Assembly: GCF_900044055.2 (NCBI RefSeq)
Contig: NZ_FCOX02000027.1
Location: 1-64,000 of the forward strand
Direction of reading: 5' to 3'
Length of the DNA: 64,000 bases
Source: Caballeronia calidae
GTDB lineage: Bacteria > Pseudomonadota > Gammaproteobacteria > Burkholderiales > Burkholderiaceae
The notes beneath the pieces are model-generated. The model was given only the letters and a program-made list of their open reading frames with translations. It ran no database searches and had not been told where the DNA came from. The translations under genes and the position numbers were made by a program. Positions 53,911 through 62,907 of this stretch are shown here, piece after piece (within the stretch, counting starts at the first letter, position 1; every line of letters begins with the position of its first letter).

Positions 53911-55815
53911 ATGAGCACGCTCGAAGCAAGCGGCAAGGTGGCACTGTCTTATCGTCCTGTGCGGTTTCCCGAGCGTCAAACGCTCGTCGAGCATCGCGCG
54001 GACGGCACGTTGATTCTCCGTAGCGCTCGCGCGCTGCCTCGTATCGAACAGCGCTCGTTCGCGGACTTCGTTCCGCTCTGGGCCGCGCAACGCGGCAATA
54101 CTGCCGCGTTCTGCGAGCGCGATAAAAACGGCGCGTGGCGCTCGCTCAGCTGGAGCGAGTTGTGGCGCCAGGTGCGGACCGTCGCGGCCGCGCTGCTGGA
54201 CATGGGGCTGAACGCGCAACGTCCGCTCATGCTGCTGTCCGGCAATTCCATCGAACAGGCCGTGGTGTTGCTGGCGGCGGAATACGCGGGCATTCCGGCG
54301 GCGCCGGTATCGCCCACTTACGCGCTCATGAGCAAGGACTTCGCGCGCCTGAAGGCGATCTGCCAGATGGTGCCTCCCGGCGCGGTGTTCGTGCAGTCCG
54401 TCGGGCCGTATGCACGCGCGCTCGCGGCCCTCGATCTGCAAGACGCGCCTGTCATCGCGGTGGAAGGCGCGCAGGACGGGCAACATGCGTGGGAAGCGTT
54501 CACGCGCCGTCCGCTCGATGAAGCGAGTCTGAGCGCCATCGAGCGCGCGCATGCCTCCATTCGGGACGACAACTCCGCCCGCGTGCTCTTCACGTCCGGT
54601 TCCACCGGCTTGCCGAAGGCCGTGCGGCTCACGTACGGCAATCTCGGCGCAGTCGCCGCCTATTACTCCGATGGCTTCGCGTGGCTGCTCGATGCGCAGC
54701 CCGTCTTCCTCGACTGGCTGCCGTGGCATCACGGCCTGGGCGGCGTGCTGCACCTCGGCCGCGCGATCCAGTTCGGCGCGACGCATTACATCGACGACGG
54801 CCGCCCCGCGCCCGGCATGATCGAGCGCACGGTGCGCAATCTGCGCGACGTGTCGCCGACCATTTTCACGAGCGTGCCGTCCGCATGGAACGTGCTCGCC
54901 ACCGAGCTCGAACGCGATCAGCAACTCGCCGACAGCCTCTTCGCCAACGCGAGTTTCTTCGGTTACGGCGGCGCGAGCATGCCGGTGGAAGTGTGGAAGC
55001 GCATCCAGAACGTCGCGGAGAAAACGATCGGCGAGCGCATCACGTTCTGCACGGGCCTCGCATCGACGGAAACGTCCGGCATGGGCACGTATTGCAGCTG
55101 GCCGACAGATATGCCCGGCAACATCGGCACGCCCGCGATCGGCTCGGAAGTGAAGCTCCTGCCGCTCGAAGGCGGAGACGGCCGCTATGAAATCCGCTTG
55201 CGCGGCCCGAACGTGTTCGGCGGCTATATCGGCCAGCCGGAACTGACCGCCGCCGCGTTCGACGAGGAAGGCTTCTTCTGTTTCGGCGACGCCGTGCGTC
55301 TCGCCGATCCCGCCGATCCTTCACGAGGCATGATCTTCGCGGGCCGCACCGTGGAGGACTTCAAGCTCGCGAACGGCTCGTGGGTACGCACCGGCGCGCT
55401 GCGGCTCGGCCTGCTCGACTGCTGCGCCCCGCTTCTGTCCGACGCCGTGATCTGCGGCCATGACCGGGACTATCTCGCCGCGCTCGCGTGGCCGAACGTC
55501 GCGGCGTGCCAGCGCATCGCGCCCGAGCTTGCCTCGCTCGACGCGGCCGCGCTCGTGACGCATCCGCTCGTCGTCGCCGAATTGAGCCGGCGTCTCGCAC
55601 AACAGAAAGCGGGCGGCGCGACGCTCGTGATCGAGCGGCTCATGCTGATGGCCGAGCCGCCGTCGCTCGACGCCAACGAAATCGCCGACAAAGGCTACGT
55701 CAATCAGGCCATCACGCGCGCGCGCCGCGCCCACCTGATCGACGCGCTGTATCAGGCCGAACCGGCTTCACATATCGCGTGCAACGGCCGCGCGCCGCGC
55801 CACGCGAATAACTAA
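53911..55815 (+). CDS. acyl-CoA ligase, feruloyl-CoA synthetase-like (AMP-forming)
   Basis: A 634-aa ANL-family protein longer than typical acyl-CoA ligases, of the feruloyl-CoA synthase type. Motifs: LFTSGSTGLPKAV (A3, about residue 229), TGLASTETS (A5), CFGDAVRL (A7) and GRTVEDFKLANGSWV (A8; the usual Lys-containing position is retained). GGGAG precedes ATG 53911. It would activate the pathway substrate to its CoA thioester as the first step of the plus-strand operon. The acid may be an aromatic or a sterol/terpenoid side chain. Confidence 0.82.
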   Translation: MSTLEASGKVALSYRPVRFPERQTLVEHRADGTLILRSARALPRIEQRSFADFVPLWAAQRGNTAAFCERDKNGAWRSLSWSELWRQVRTVAAALLDMGLNAQRPLMLLSGNSIEQAVVLLAAEYAGIPAAPVSPTYALMSKDFARLKAICQMVPPGAVFVQSVGPYARALAALDLQDAPVIAVEGAQDGQHAWEAFTRRPLDEASLSAIERAHASIRDDNSARVLFTSGSTGLPKAVRLTYGNLGAVAAYYSDGFAWLLDAQPVFLDWLPWHHGLGGVLHLGRAIQFGATHYIDDGRPAPGMIERTVRNLRDVSPTIFTSVPSAWNVLATELERDQQLADSLFANASFFGYGGASMPVEVWKRIQNVAEKTIGERITFCTGLASTETSGMGTYCSWPTDMPGNIGTPAIGSEVKLLPLEGGDGRYEIRLRGPNVFGGYIGQPELTAAAFDEEGFFCFGDAVRLADPADPSRGMIFAGRTVEDFKLANGSWVRTGALRLGLLDCCAPLLSDAVICGHDRDYLAALAWPNVAACQRIAPELASLDAAALVTHPLVVAELSRRLAQQKAGGATLVIERLMLMAEPPSLDANEIADKGYVNQAITRARRAHLIDALYQAEPASHIACNGRAPRHANN

Positions 55816-55839
55816 GACCCAACCTCCCAGGAATCTGCA

Positions 55840-56979
<1,140 letters not shown>

Positions 56980-57014
56980 ATCCAACGAATCCTCAATCAC
57001 TGAAGGAGAAGCAT

Positions 57015-58202
57015 ATGAGTCGCAAGGTGTTTGTCGCCGGTGTTGGCATGATCCCGTTCAAGAAGCCGGGCGCGAGCGAAACGTACGATGTGATGGGCGA
57101 AATCGCCATCCGCGATGCGCTCGCCGATGCCGGTCTCGACTTCAAGGCCATTCAGCAAGCGTATGCCGGTTATGTCTACGGCGACTCGACATGCGGGCAG
57201 AAGGCGATCTATCGCGTCGGCATGACGGGCGTGCCGGTCATCAACGTCAATAACAATTGCGCGACGGGTTCTTCCGCCCTCTTCCTCGCGCGCCAGGCCG
57301 TCGAGTCGGGCGCGGTGGAATGCGCGCTCGCGGTCGGCTTCGAATACATGCAGCCGGGCGCGCTGGCGTCGAAATGGAATGACCGCGCGCCCGCGCTCGA
57401 ACGCGCGCTCGATCTGACGAACAAGCTCGTCGGCCACACCGAGATTCCCACTGCGATCCGCCAGTTCGCGGGCGCGGGCCTCACGCACATGCGCAAGTAC
57501 GGCACGAAGCTGGAAACGTTCGCCCGCATTCGCGCGAAGGCGAGCGAGCACGCGGCGCGCAATCCGCTCGCGGTGTTCCGCAATGTCGTGTCGACGGAAG
57601 ACGTGATGAACGCGCCGGTGCTGTGGGAAGGCGTGTTGACGCGACTGATGGCGTGCCCGCCGACATGCGGCGGCGCGGCGGCCATCATCGTGTCGGAAGC
57701 GTTCGCGCGCAAGCACGGCTTGCGCACCGACGTGATGATCGCGGGCCAGTCGTGCGCCACCGATTTGCCGAGCACGTATGCGTCGGAAGACATGATTCGC
57801 GTCGTCGGCTTCGATATCACGCGCACCGCGGCGCAGCAGGCGTATGAGCAGGCGGGCGTCGGCCCCGAGGATATCGACGTGATCGAGCTCCACGACTGCT
57901 TCGCGCAGAACGAGCTGCTGACGTATGAAGGACTCGGTCTGTGCAAGGAAGGCGAAGGCGAGCGACTCGTCATGAATGGCGACAACACGTATGGCGGCAA
58001 GTGGGTGACGAACCCGTCGGGCGGCCTGCTTTCGAAGGGCCATCCGCTCGGCGCGACGGGTCTCGCGCAATGCTACGAACTGACGCATCAACTGCGCGGC
58101 ACGGCGGGCGATCGTCAGGTCAAGGACGCGAAGCTCGCGTTGCAGCACAACCTCGGCCTCGGCGGCGCGGGCGTGGTCACCATCTACAAGCGGACCGCGT
58201 GA
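57015..58202 (+). CDS. SCP-x-type thiolase (lipid-transfer-protein family)
   Basis: A 395-aa thiolase. Catalytic Cys in NNNCATGSSA (about residue 83), HDCFAQNE, the His in LLSKGHPLGATGLAQ, and the terminal HNLGLGGAGVVTIYKR typical of SCP-x/Ltp proteins. SCP-x thiolases cleave 3-oxoacyl-CoA with 2-methyl branches or sterol side chains. AAGGAG precedes ATG 57015. Its stop overlaps the next start by one base (TGATG), so the MaoC-like protein downstream is translationally coupled to it. The Cys and His make a true thiolase likelier than an Ltp2 aldolase. Confidence 0.85.
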   Translation: MSRKVFVAGVGMIPFKKPGASETYDVMGEIAIRDALADAGLDFKAIQQAYAGYVYGDSTCGQKAIYRVGMTGVPVINVNNNCATGSSALFLARQAVESGAVECALAVGFEYMQPGALASKWNDRAPALERALDLTNKLVGHTEIPTAIRQFAGAGLTHMRKYGTKLETFARIRAKASEHAARNPLAVFRNVVSTEDVMNAPVLWEGVLTRLMACPPTCGGAAAIIVSEAFARKHGLRTDVMIAGQSCATDLPSTYASEDMIRVVGFDITRTAAQQAYEQAGVGPEDIDVIELHDCFAQNELLTYEGLGLCKEGEGERLVMNGDNTYGGKWVTNPSGGLLSKGHPLGATGLAQCYELTHQLRGTAGDRQVKDAKLALQHNLGLGGAGVVTIYKRTA

Positions 58203-58639
58203 TGAACATCGACAGGAAGCATATCGGCATGCGCTTGCCGGTGTTCACGGCAAGCGCGGATGCGTGGCGCTTGCGCTTCTTCGCGAAGGCGATCGGCGAA
58301 ACGAATCCGGTCTACTTCGACGAAGCCACGGCGCACGATGCCGGCTATCCCGCGCTGCCGCTGCCGCCCACGTTTCTGTTCTCGCTCGAGTTCGAGCAGA
58401 CGGCCACGGCGTGGCGTGAGGAACTGGGCATCGTGTCGTCGCGCATTCTGCATGGCGAGCAGTCGTTCGTGTATCACCGCATGGCGTATGCGGGCGATCA
58501 GTTGCGCTACGAGAGCCGTATCGCGGATATCTACGACAAGAAGAACGGCGCGCTGTGGTTCATCGTGCGCGAAACGCGTGTGACGAACCAGCGCGGCGAG
58601 CACGTGGCCGATCTGCGCAGCGTCATCGTTCAGCGATAA
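58202..58639 (+). CDS. MaoC-like N-terminal (FAS1-type) dehydratase-domain protein
   Basis: A 145-aa hot-dog-fold protein. It starts MNIDRKHIGMRLPVFTASAD and has AKAIGETNPVYFDE and YPALPLPPTFLFSLEF as in the MaoC_dehydrat_N family, but lacks the D-x4-H catalytic motif seen in its neighbour. Proteins of this type pair with a catalytic MaoC subunit, as in heteromeric enoyl-CoA hydratases. The one-base overlap with the thiolase gene and the following MaoC gene support such a complex. Confidence 0.8.
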   Translation: MNIDRKHIGMRLPVFTASADAWRLRFFAKAIGETNPVYFDEATAHDAGYPALPLPPTFLFSLEFEQTATAWREELGIVSSRILHGEQSFVYHRMAYAGDQLRYESRIADIYDKKNGALWFIVRETRVTNQRGEHVADLRSVIVQR

Positions 58640-58652
58640 CCGGGGACAGCGA

Positions 58653-59069
58653 ATGAGCACCATCAGTTTCGATTCGATTCAGGTCGGCGACGCCTTGCCG
58701 CCGCTCACCCTTCCCCCGGTCAACCGCACGACGCTCGCGCTCTTCGCGGGCGCGTCGGGCGATCACAACGCGATTCATATCGACACCGACTATGCGCGCC
58801 GCGCCAGCGTGCCGGACGTGTTCGCGCACGGCATGTTGTCGATGGCGTGGCTTGGCCGCCTGCTCACGTCGTGGGTAGAGCAACGCCAGTTGCGCTCGTT
58901 CGGCGTGCGTTTTGTCGGCATTACGCAGCTCGGGCATGTGGTGACGTGCACGGGCAAGGTCACCGAGAAATTCGAAGCCGAGGGCGAACGACGCGTGCGG
59001 CTCGAGATTCAGACCGTCAATCAATATGGCGAACCGCGCGTGCTCGGCGACGCGGTGGTCGCGCTCTGA
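58653..59069 (+). CDS. MaoC-family enoyl-CoA hydratase
   Basis: A 138-aa hot-dog hydratase. The catalytic signature ASGDHNAIHIDTDYARRAS (Asp and His about residue 37-42) and VFAHGMLSMAW are intact. GGGGA precedes ATG 58653, 13 bases after the non-catalytic partner. It hydrates the enoyl-CoA made by the acyl-CoA dehydrogenase before SDR oxidation and thiolysis. I expect a heteromer with the product of the gene just upstream. Confidence 0.85.
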   Translation: MSTISFDSIQVGDALPPLTLPPVNRTTLALFAGASGDHNAIHIDTDYARRASVPDVFAHGMLSMAWLGRLLTSWVEQRQLRSFGVRFVGITQLGHVVTCTGKVTEKFEAEGERRVRLEIQTVNQYGEPRVLGDAVVAL

Positions 59070-59090
59070 CACATTCATCAGGAAGACATC

Positions 59091-59912
59091 ATGGGAAAGC
59101 TCGAAGGCAAAGTTGCATTGGTAACCGGCTCGGGACGCGGCATCGGTCAGGCGATCGCGCTCAAGCTCGCGAGCGAAGGCGCGCGGCTCGTCATCAACGA
59201 TCTGGATGCGGAGCCGGCGCAGGAGACTGTGGAACTGCTTCGCAAGCAAGGCACGGAAGCGGTGGCGTGTCCGGGGAATGTATCCGCGCCGGATTTCGCG
59301 GACCGTTTCGTCGGTACGGCGATGAATACGTTCAAGGGCATCGATATCATCGTCAATAACGCGGGTTATACGTGGGACGATGTCGTGCAGAAGATGACCG
59401 ATGAGCAGTGGTACGCGATCATCGATTGTCATATGACGGCGCCGTTTCGCATCTTGCGCGCGGCTTATCCGCATATCAAGGCGTTGCATGCCGCGGATAA
59501 GGAAGCGGGGCGCGAGAATTATCGGAAGATCGTGAATATTTCGTCGGTGTCGGCGTTGAATGGGAACGCCGGGCAGTTGAACTATTCATCGGCGAAGGCG
59601 GGTGTCATTGGGATGACGCGTGCGTTGGCTCGTGAGTGGGGACGGTTCAATGTCAATGTGAACTGCGTCGCGTTCGGATTGATTCATACGCGGATGACGG
59701 TGAGTACGGAGGCGGCGGCTTCGGTGACGATCGATGGGCGGGATATTCGGGTTGGGTTGAATGCCGATATGCTCAAGTCGCATGCTCAGCGGAATCCGCT
59801 GGGGCGCGGGGGTACGCCGGAGGAAGCGGCTGGTGGCGTTTATCTGTTCTGCTTGCCGGAGTCGAATTACATTACCGGACAGACGGTTGCGGTGGCGGGG
59901 AATTTGCAGTAA
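59091..59912 (+). CDS. short-chain dehydrogenase/reductase
   Basis: A 273-aa SDR: GSGRGIGQA (NAD(P) site, about residue 14), NNAGYTWDD, catalytic Ser in NISSVSALNG and YSSAKAG (Tyr-x3-Lys at about 172-176). It probably oxidises the 3-hydroxyacyl-CoA of the pathway. AGGA precedes ATG 59091. From about 59450 on, codon choice changes: GGG, TTG, GAT and CGG replace the C-ending codons of the first half, a marked drift toward its 3' end where the foreign island begins. A strong terminator follows. Confidence 0.88.
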   Translation: MGKLEGKVALVTGSGRGIGQAIALKLASEGARLVINDLDAEPAQETVELLRKQGTEAVACPGNVSAPDFADRFVGTAMNTFKGIDIIVNNAGYTWDDVVQKMTDEQWYAIIDCHMTAPFRILRAAYPHIKALHAADKEAGRENYRKIVNISSVSALNGNAGQLNYSSAKAGVIGMTRALAREWGRFNVNVNCVAFGLIHTRMTVSTEAAASVTIDGRDIRVGLNADMLKSHAQRNPLGRGGTPEEAAGGVYLFCLPESNYITGQTVAVAGNLQ

Positions 59913-60419
59913 GGGGTTTTTCGTTTTAATTCTTTGTGTGAGTGGTAGGGCTTTGGCACGTTCGGGGGTTGGCCCGGACGTGCTTTTTTCGTTTGCGGGG
60001 TCGGGAAATTGGCCATTGCGGGCATTGAGGCCGGTTGCGTTTAACGTCGGCCGGCTGGCGGATTGCTGACCTTGGCGGCGTTGCGCGGCAGGATCGCGAC
60101 TGCCTGCGTCAGCCAGCCCACACTCACGGACCCATCGCCGGCGGTCACTTCTCGACAATCCAAAGGCAGGGATTGGGACGCTCCGGTCATCCAGGCTGGC
60201 TCCGCGTGCGGCACGGACTTTGGCCCGACCAAGGTAGGGCAAATACTAGAGGGCGAAACGACTGCGGCTCATTGCCTTCTGGCCGTGCATTTGCTGTATT
60301 AGTAAATCGCCCGAACGGTTTTGGACGCAGGGGTTGCGAGCATCCGGCGTCGCTCGCTGAAATCGCGAGGCGACATTCAAACGCGCGGGCGTCGATCGAA
60401 GTTACGCTGCGTAGAGTGC
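59913..60419. other. intergenic region between SDR gene and island operon
   Basis: About 500 bases. The first 80 carry the SDR terminator; the rest (60000-60419) contains overlapping frames on both strands that I cannot assign. No tRNA, attachment repeat or transposase is visible. Confidence 0.4.
59956..59989 (+). terminator. rho-independent terminator of the catabolic operon
   Basis: GCACGTTCGGG (59956-59966) pairs with CCCGGACGTGC (59973-59983), one G-U pair, loop of six, followed by TTTTTT (59984-59989). It lies 44 bases after the SDR stop. Confidence 0.9.
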
Positions 60420-60830
60420 CTAAAACTCGATCGTCTTGATATCCGGATCGTAAAAGGCACCGATAAGCTCGCGCGCGCCAGCAAGGGGAGACTGCTTGGA
60501 AATGTCCACGATTGCACCGATTGCACCGCCTATTAGGCCGCTATCGCCAGCTTCAATGCCCCTGTCGAGCACTTCGAATAAACTCTGAATCGTTGTGGCT
60601 CGCTCTTCGAAGGTCCTAGCCAAGTACTGCTCCAAAATGGCTCTTTGGGCACCGATCTGTTCTAACTTAACGTCTTTGAATGCCGATATAGCTGCTCTTT
60701 TGGTACCTTCAATTTCTGCAACCTTTTTGTATTCCAGCCAAGATGACACTAGCATCTCGAAAGAAGACTGGGCCGCTTGCAACGGGATAGCAGGCGCTTT
60801 CTGAAAGATACTTTGAATATTCTTTTTCAT
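60420..60830 (-). CDS. small helical protein of unknown function (island gene C)
   Basis: A 136-aa protein, third gene of the island operon. It is almost all helix: a charged amphipathic stretch (VAEIEGTKRAAISAFKDVKLEQIGAQRA, split over residues 36-65), then RTFEERATTIQSLFEVLDRGIEAGD and a short Gly/Ala hydrophobic patch (GLIGGAIGAIVDISK) before a conserved-looking DPDIKTIEF tail. Codon use is far more A/T-rich than the flanks. It starts four bases after the stop of the preceding gene. The overall pattern seems familiar from uncharacterised bacterial proteins, but I cannot name a family. Confidence 0.7.
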   Translation of the reverse strand: MKKNIQSIFQKAPAIPLQAAQSSFEMLVSSWLEYKKVAEIEGTKRAAISAFKDVKLEQIGAQRAILEQYLARTFEERATTIQSLFEVLDRGIEAGDSGLIGGAIGAIVDISKQSPLAGARELIGAFYDPDIKTIEF

Positions 60831-60834
60831 GTTC

Positions 60835-61767
60835 TTAGCTCAAGGTCAGAATCCCGGAAATCGTACCTTTGATATTCTTGGCCGCTGAACCGTCGGGCGT
60901 GATGATTGGTACGTCAAGTATTTTTTTCAGGCCCGTTCCAAGCAACACCATCCTTTCGAATGCGTTACGGTCGCGCTCGTCTTCGACTTTGATCGCCTCG
61001 AAGCGCGTTACAAGCTCGGTAATGGTTTTAGCCATCTCGGCCGCATTTGTTCTTATTGCCTTTAGTGCTGTTTTCAACACTTCCATCTCTGCAATGGCGG
61101 TTTCTACTTTTGCTTGGTAATCACGAGCTCTAGTCAAAGCTTCCTCGGCTTTGCTCGCCATCATGAAGCCGCCGATTGCGAGCGCCGGGCCGAGCACAAT
61201 TCCGCCCAAGGCAATCATACCTCCGGCCATTCCAAATCCGCCGGCGCTCAATGCACCTCCGCCAAGCCAAGCCAAGGTCGCATTAGTAGCCGCCGCGCCT
61301 GAAAGCCCAGAAATGGCCGCGCCAGTTGAGGCGCTGGCTAATGCCCCTACGGAACCATAGGCCCCAATAGCCGCCAACGCTCCGCCACCCACTCCAGATG
61401 CAAGGCCTTTCTCAATTTCTAAAGAGTTCAGCACCAGCCTCTCATAAGCCTTAAGTTCCTCTACGGTGAGATTCTCATTGAACCCTTTGAGGGTGCTCTT
61501 AGTGTCTTTTCGTTTCTTGAAGACTTCAACGAGGTATTTAATTTGATGGCTGAACGTATGGATTTTTAACTTACCGAGTGCAGCCAGCGCCGCTTGGGTT
61601 TCCTCGCGCGCGACATCCAGAACTTGAGATGCCTTTTTGAATTCACGCTCTGCATCCTCGCCGATGCTTTTGGCCGTGTCAAAGTTGTTAGACGCCTCAA
61701 CGCCTTTGAATACTCCAGTTGCCGCCAAAGCAGCGGCCGCACCCCACAGAATTATTGGAAGCGGCAT
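60835..61767 (-). CDS. coiled-coil protein with Gly/Ala-rich hydrophobic core (island gene B)
   Basis: A 310-aa protein. Residues 3-20 are hydrophobic (PIILWGAAAALAATGVF), 30-110 a coiled-coil with Lys/Glu heptads, 124-206 a very Gly/Ala-rich hydrophobic stretch with glycine-zipper spacing (SGVGGGALAAIGAYG, then AAATNATLAWLGGGALSAGG), and 208-270 a second coiled coil. Helices flanking a hydrophobic hairpin are the layout of alpha-type pore-forming or membrane-remodelling proteins, but I have no family match. It starts directly after the YkgJ stop (TAAATG) and is in a foreign-composition operon. Confidence 0.75.
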   Translation of the reverse strand: MPLPIILWGAAAALAATGVFKGVEASNNFDTAKSIGEDAEREFKKASQVLDVAREETQAALAALGKLKIHTFSHQIKYLVEVFKKRKDTKSTLKGFNENLTVEELKAYERLVLNSLEIEKGLASGVGGGALAAIGAYGSVGALASASTGAAISGLSGAAATNATLAWLGGGALSAGGFGMAGGMIALGGIVLGPALAIGGFMMASKAEEALTRARDYQAKVETAIAEMEVLKTALKAIRTNAAEMAKTITELVTRFEAIKVEDERDRNAFERMVLLGTGLKKILDVPIITPDGSAAKNIKGTISGILTLS

Positions 61768-62181
61768 TTAAAATCCCTCTTTACGCGTCGGAGAAATGTC
61801 AATTTTGTGTGCTTGCTGTGCATCTGCGCACGCTTTCAAGTTAGCTGCGATGTATTCGTTTTTGCTCGTGTGCGCGGACAGGTTTTGCTCGTAGAACTCG
61901 TCCACTCTGCAAATCAATGGCCGGCTGCTATAGATTTTGCAAATATGACTGATACTGTCAAAATTTATACAAGTTCCATCACCGCGGTCCAGGTGTGCAT
62001 AAACCGTAGATTTGTCTAGATTCTGGCAGCACAGCCCGCATTTTGTACAGAAAAATGCAGCTGAAGCGCTTGGTTCGTGTGGCAGGGCAAACGTTTGTAC
62101 CGGCTGGTAATAACGTATGCCTTCGCCAATTTCCGCGGTTAGAGCGCCGTGCTGTGCTTCAAAGGATTCTCTAGCTTTCAT
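61768..62181 (-). CDS. YkgJ-family cysteine-cluster protein (island gene A)
   Basis: A 137-aa protein of the YkgJ (UPF0153-type) family. The cluster FFCTKCGLCCQNL (about residue 44), then CINF and HICKIYSSRPLICRVDEFY give about eight conserved Cys that in this family bind an iron-sulfur or zinc centre. It is the first gene of a three-gene operon with abutting genes B and C. The usual YkgJ is a lone housekeeping gene; here it seems tied to the helical proteins, perhaps as a redox or metal-dependent maturation factor. No strong ribosome site precedes ATG 62181. Confidence 0.8.
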   Translation of the reverse strand: MKARESFEAQHGALTAEIGEGIRYYQPVQTFALPHEPSASAAFFCTKCGLCCQNLDKSTVYAHLDRGDGTCINFDSISHICKIYSSRPLICRVDEFYEQNLSAHTSKNEYIAANLKACADAQQAHKIDISPTRKEGF

Positions 62182-62448
62182 TTCTTGTTCAATGTGCGCG
62201 CTTCAACCATGCTGACCGAACGTGATCGTTATCTAATCCATACTCTAGAATCGAGCGACGGTACCGTCTTTACGGCAACTGACCGCGGAACTTGAGACTG
62301 GGATCGAATGGCTGCTGTTCCGACGATCCTGGACGCTTGAGCGCCCGGGAGATTCGTCGAGCGAACGTCGCATCCTGACCGAGTAGCGGTGCTGCATGCG
62401 ACACGCGCAACGAAGGGCGCGGACGTTTAAGCCCAGCGGTGGGCCAGA

Positions 62449-62682
62449 GTGCGATCGAGCGAATGTTCGAATTCCCGAACCTCTCCGAGGTGGTTTCTCT
62501 CGCTATTGTTGATCGACATCGACCACTTCAAGCATGTTAACGACACGTACGGTAATTCCACTGGGGATGATGTACTTGTCGACTTTGCAACCCGTGCCGC
62601 CGCCGTCCTTCCACACGGGGCGCAACTGGCTCGTTGGGGCGGAGAATGTTTAAGCGGCGGGCTGCAGCCGCATGGCGCTTGA
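62449..62682 (+). pseudogene. fragment of a GGDEF diguanylate cyclase
   Basis: The translation LLLIDIDHFKHVNDTYGNSTGDDVLVDFATRAAAVLP ... LARWGGE is the first half of a GGDEF domain. The catalytic motif is broken (RWGGECLS instead of GGEEF) and the frame ends 17 codons later. The N-terminal and C-terminal parts are missing. It marks decay at the right side of the island. The stretch around it, 62182-62448 and 62683-62907, holds nothing else I can support. Confidence 0.75.
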
Positions 62683-62907
62683 ACGGCGAGCGTCAGCTAA
62701 GGCCAATCACCCACCGTCCGAGCGGCGCCCGGATCGGTGTGTCATAGACCATCATCGGGCAGACGTCCGCCAACGCTATTGATGCCCGTCCACATCGGAT
62801 GAATGTTCGATCCCAGTCGCAGAACCACGTACAGCGTCGCCGCCCTTTCCCCAACGCCGCACTGCAAGCGAAACCGCCGACAGCACTATCCACTGCCGGC
62901 AGCCCCC

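Noticed and set aside
53836..54924. 362-codon minus-strand frame over the ligase
   Set aside because: Antisense shadow of the AMP-binding domain.
60035..60439. 134-codon plus-strand frame left of the island operon
   Set aside because: Overlaps other equally open frames and the stop of gene C; no motif. Could be decayed sequence, but not a supported gene.
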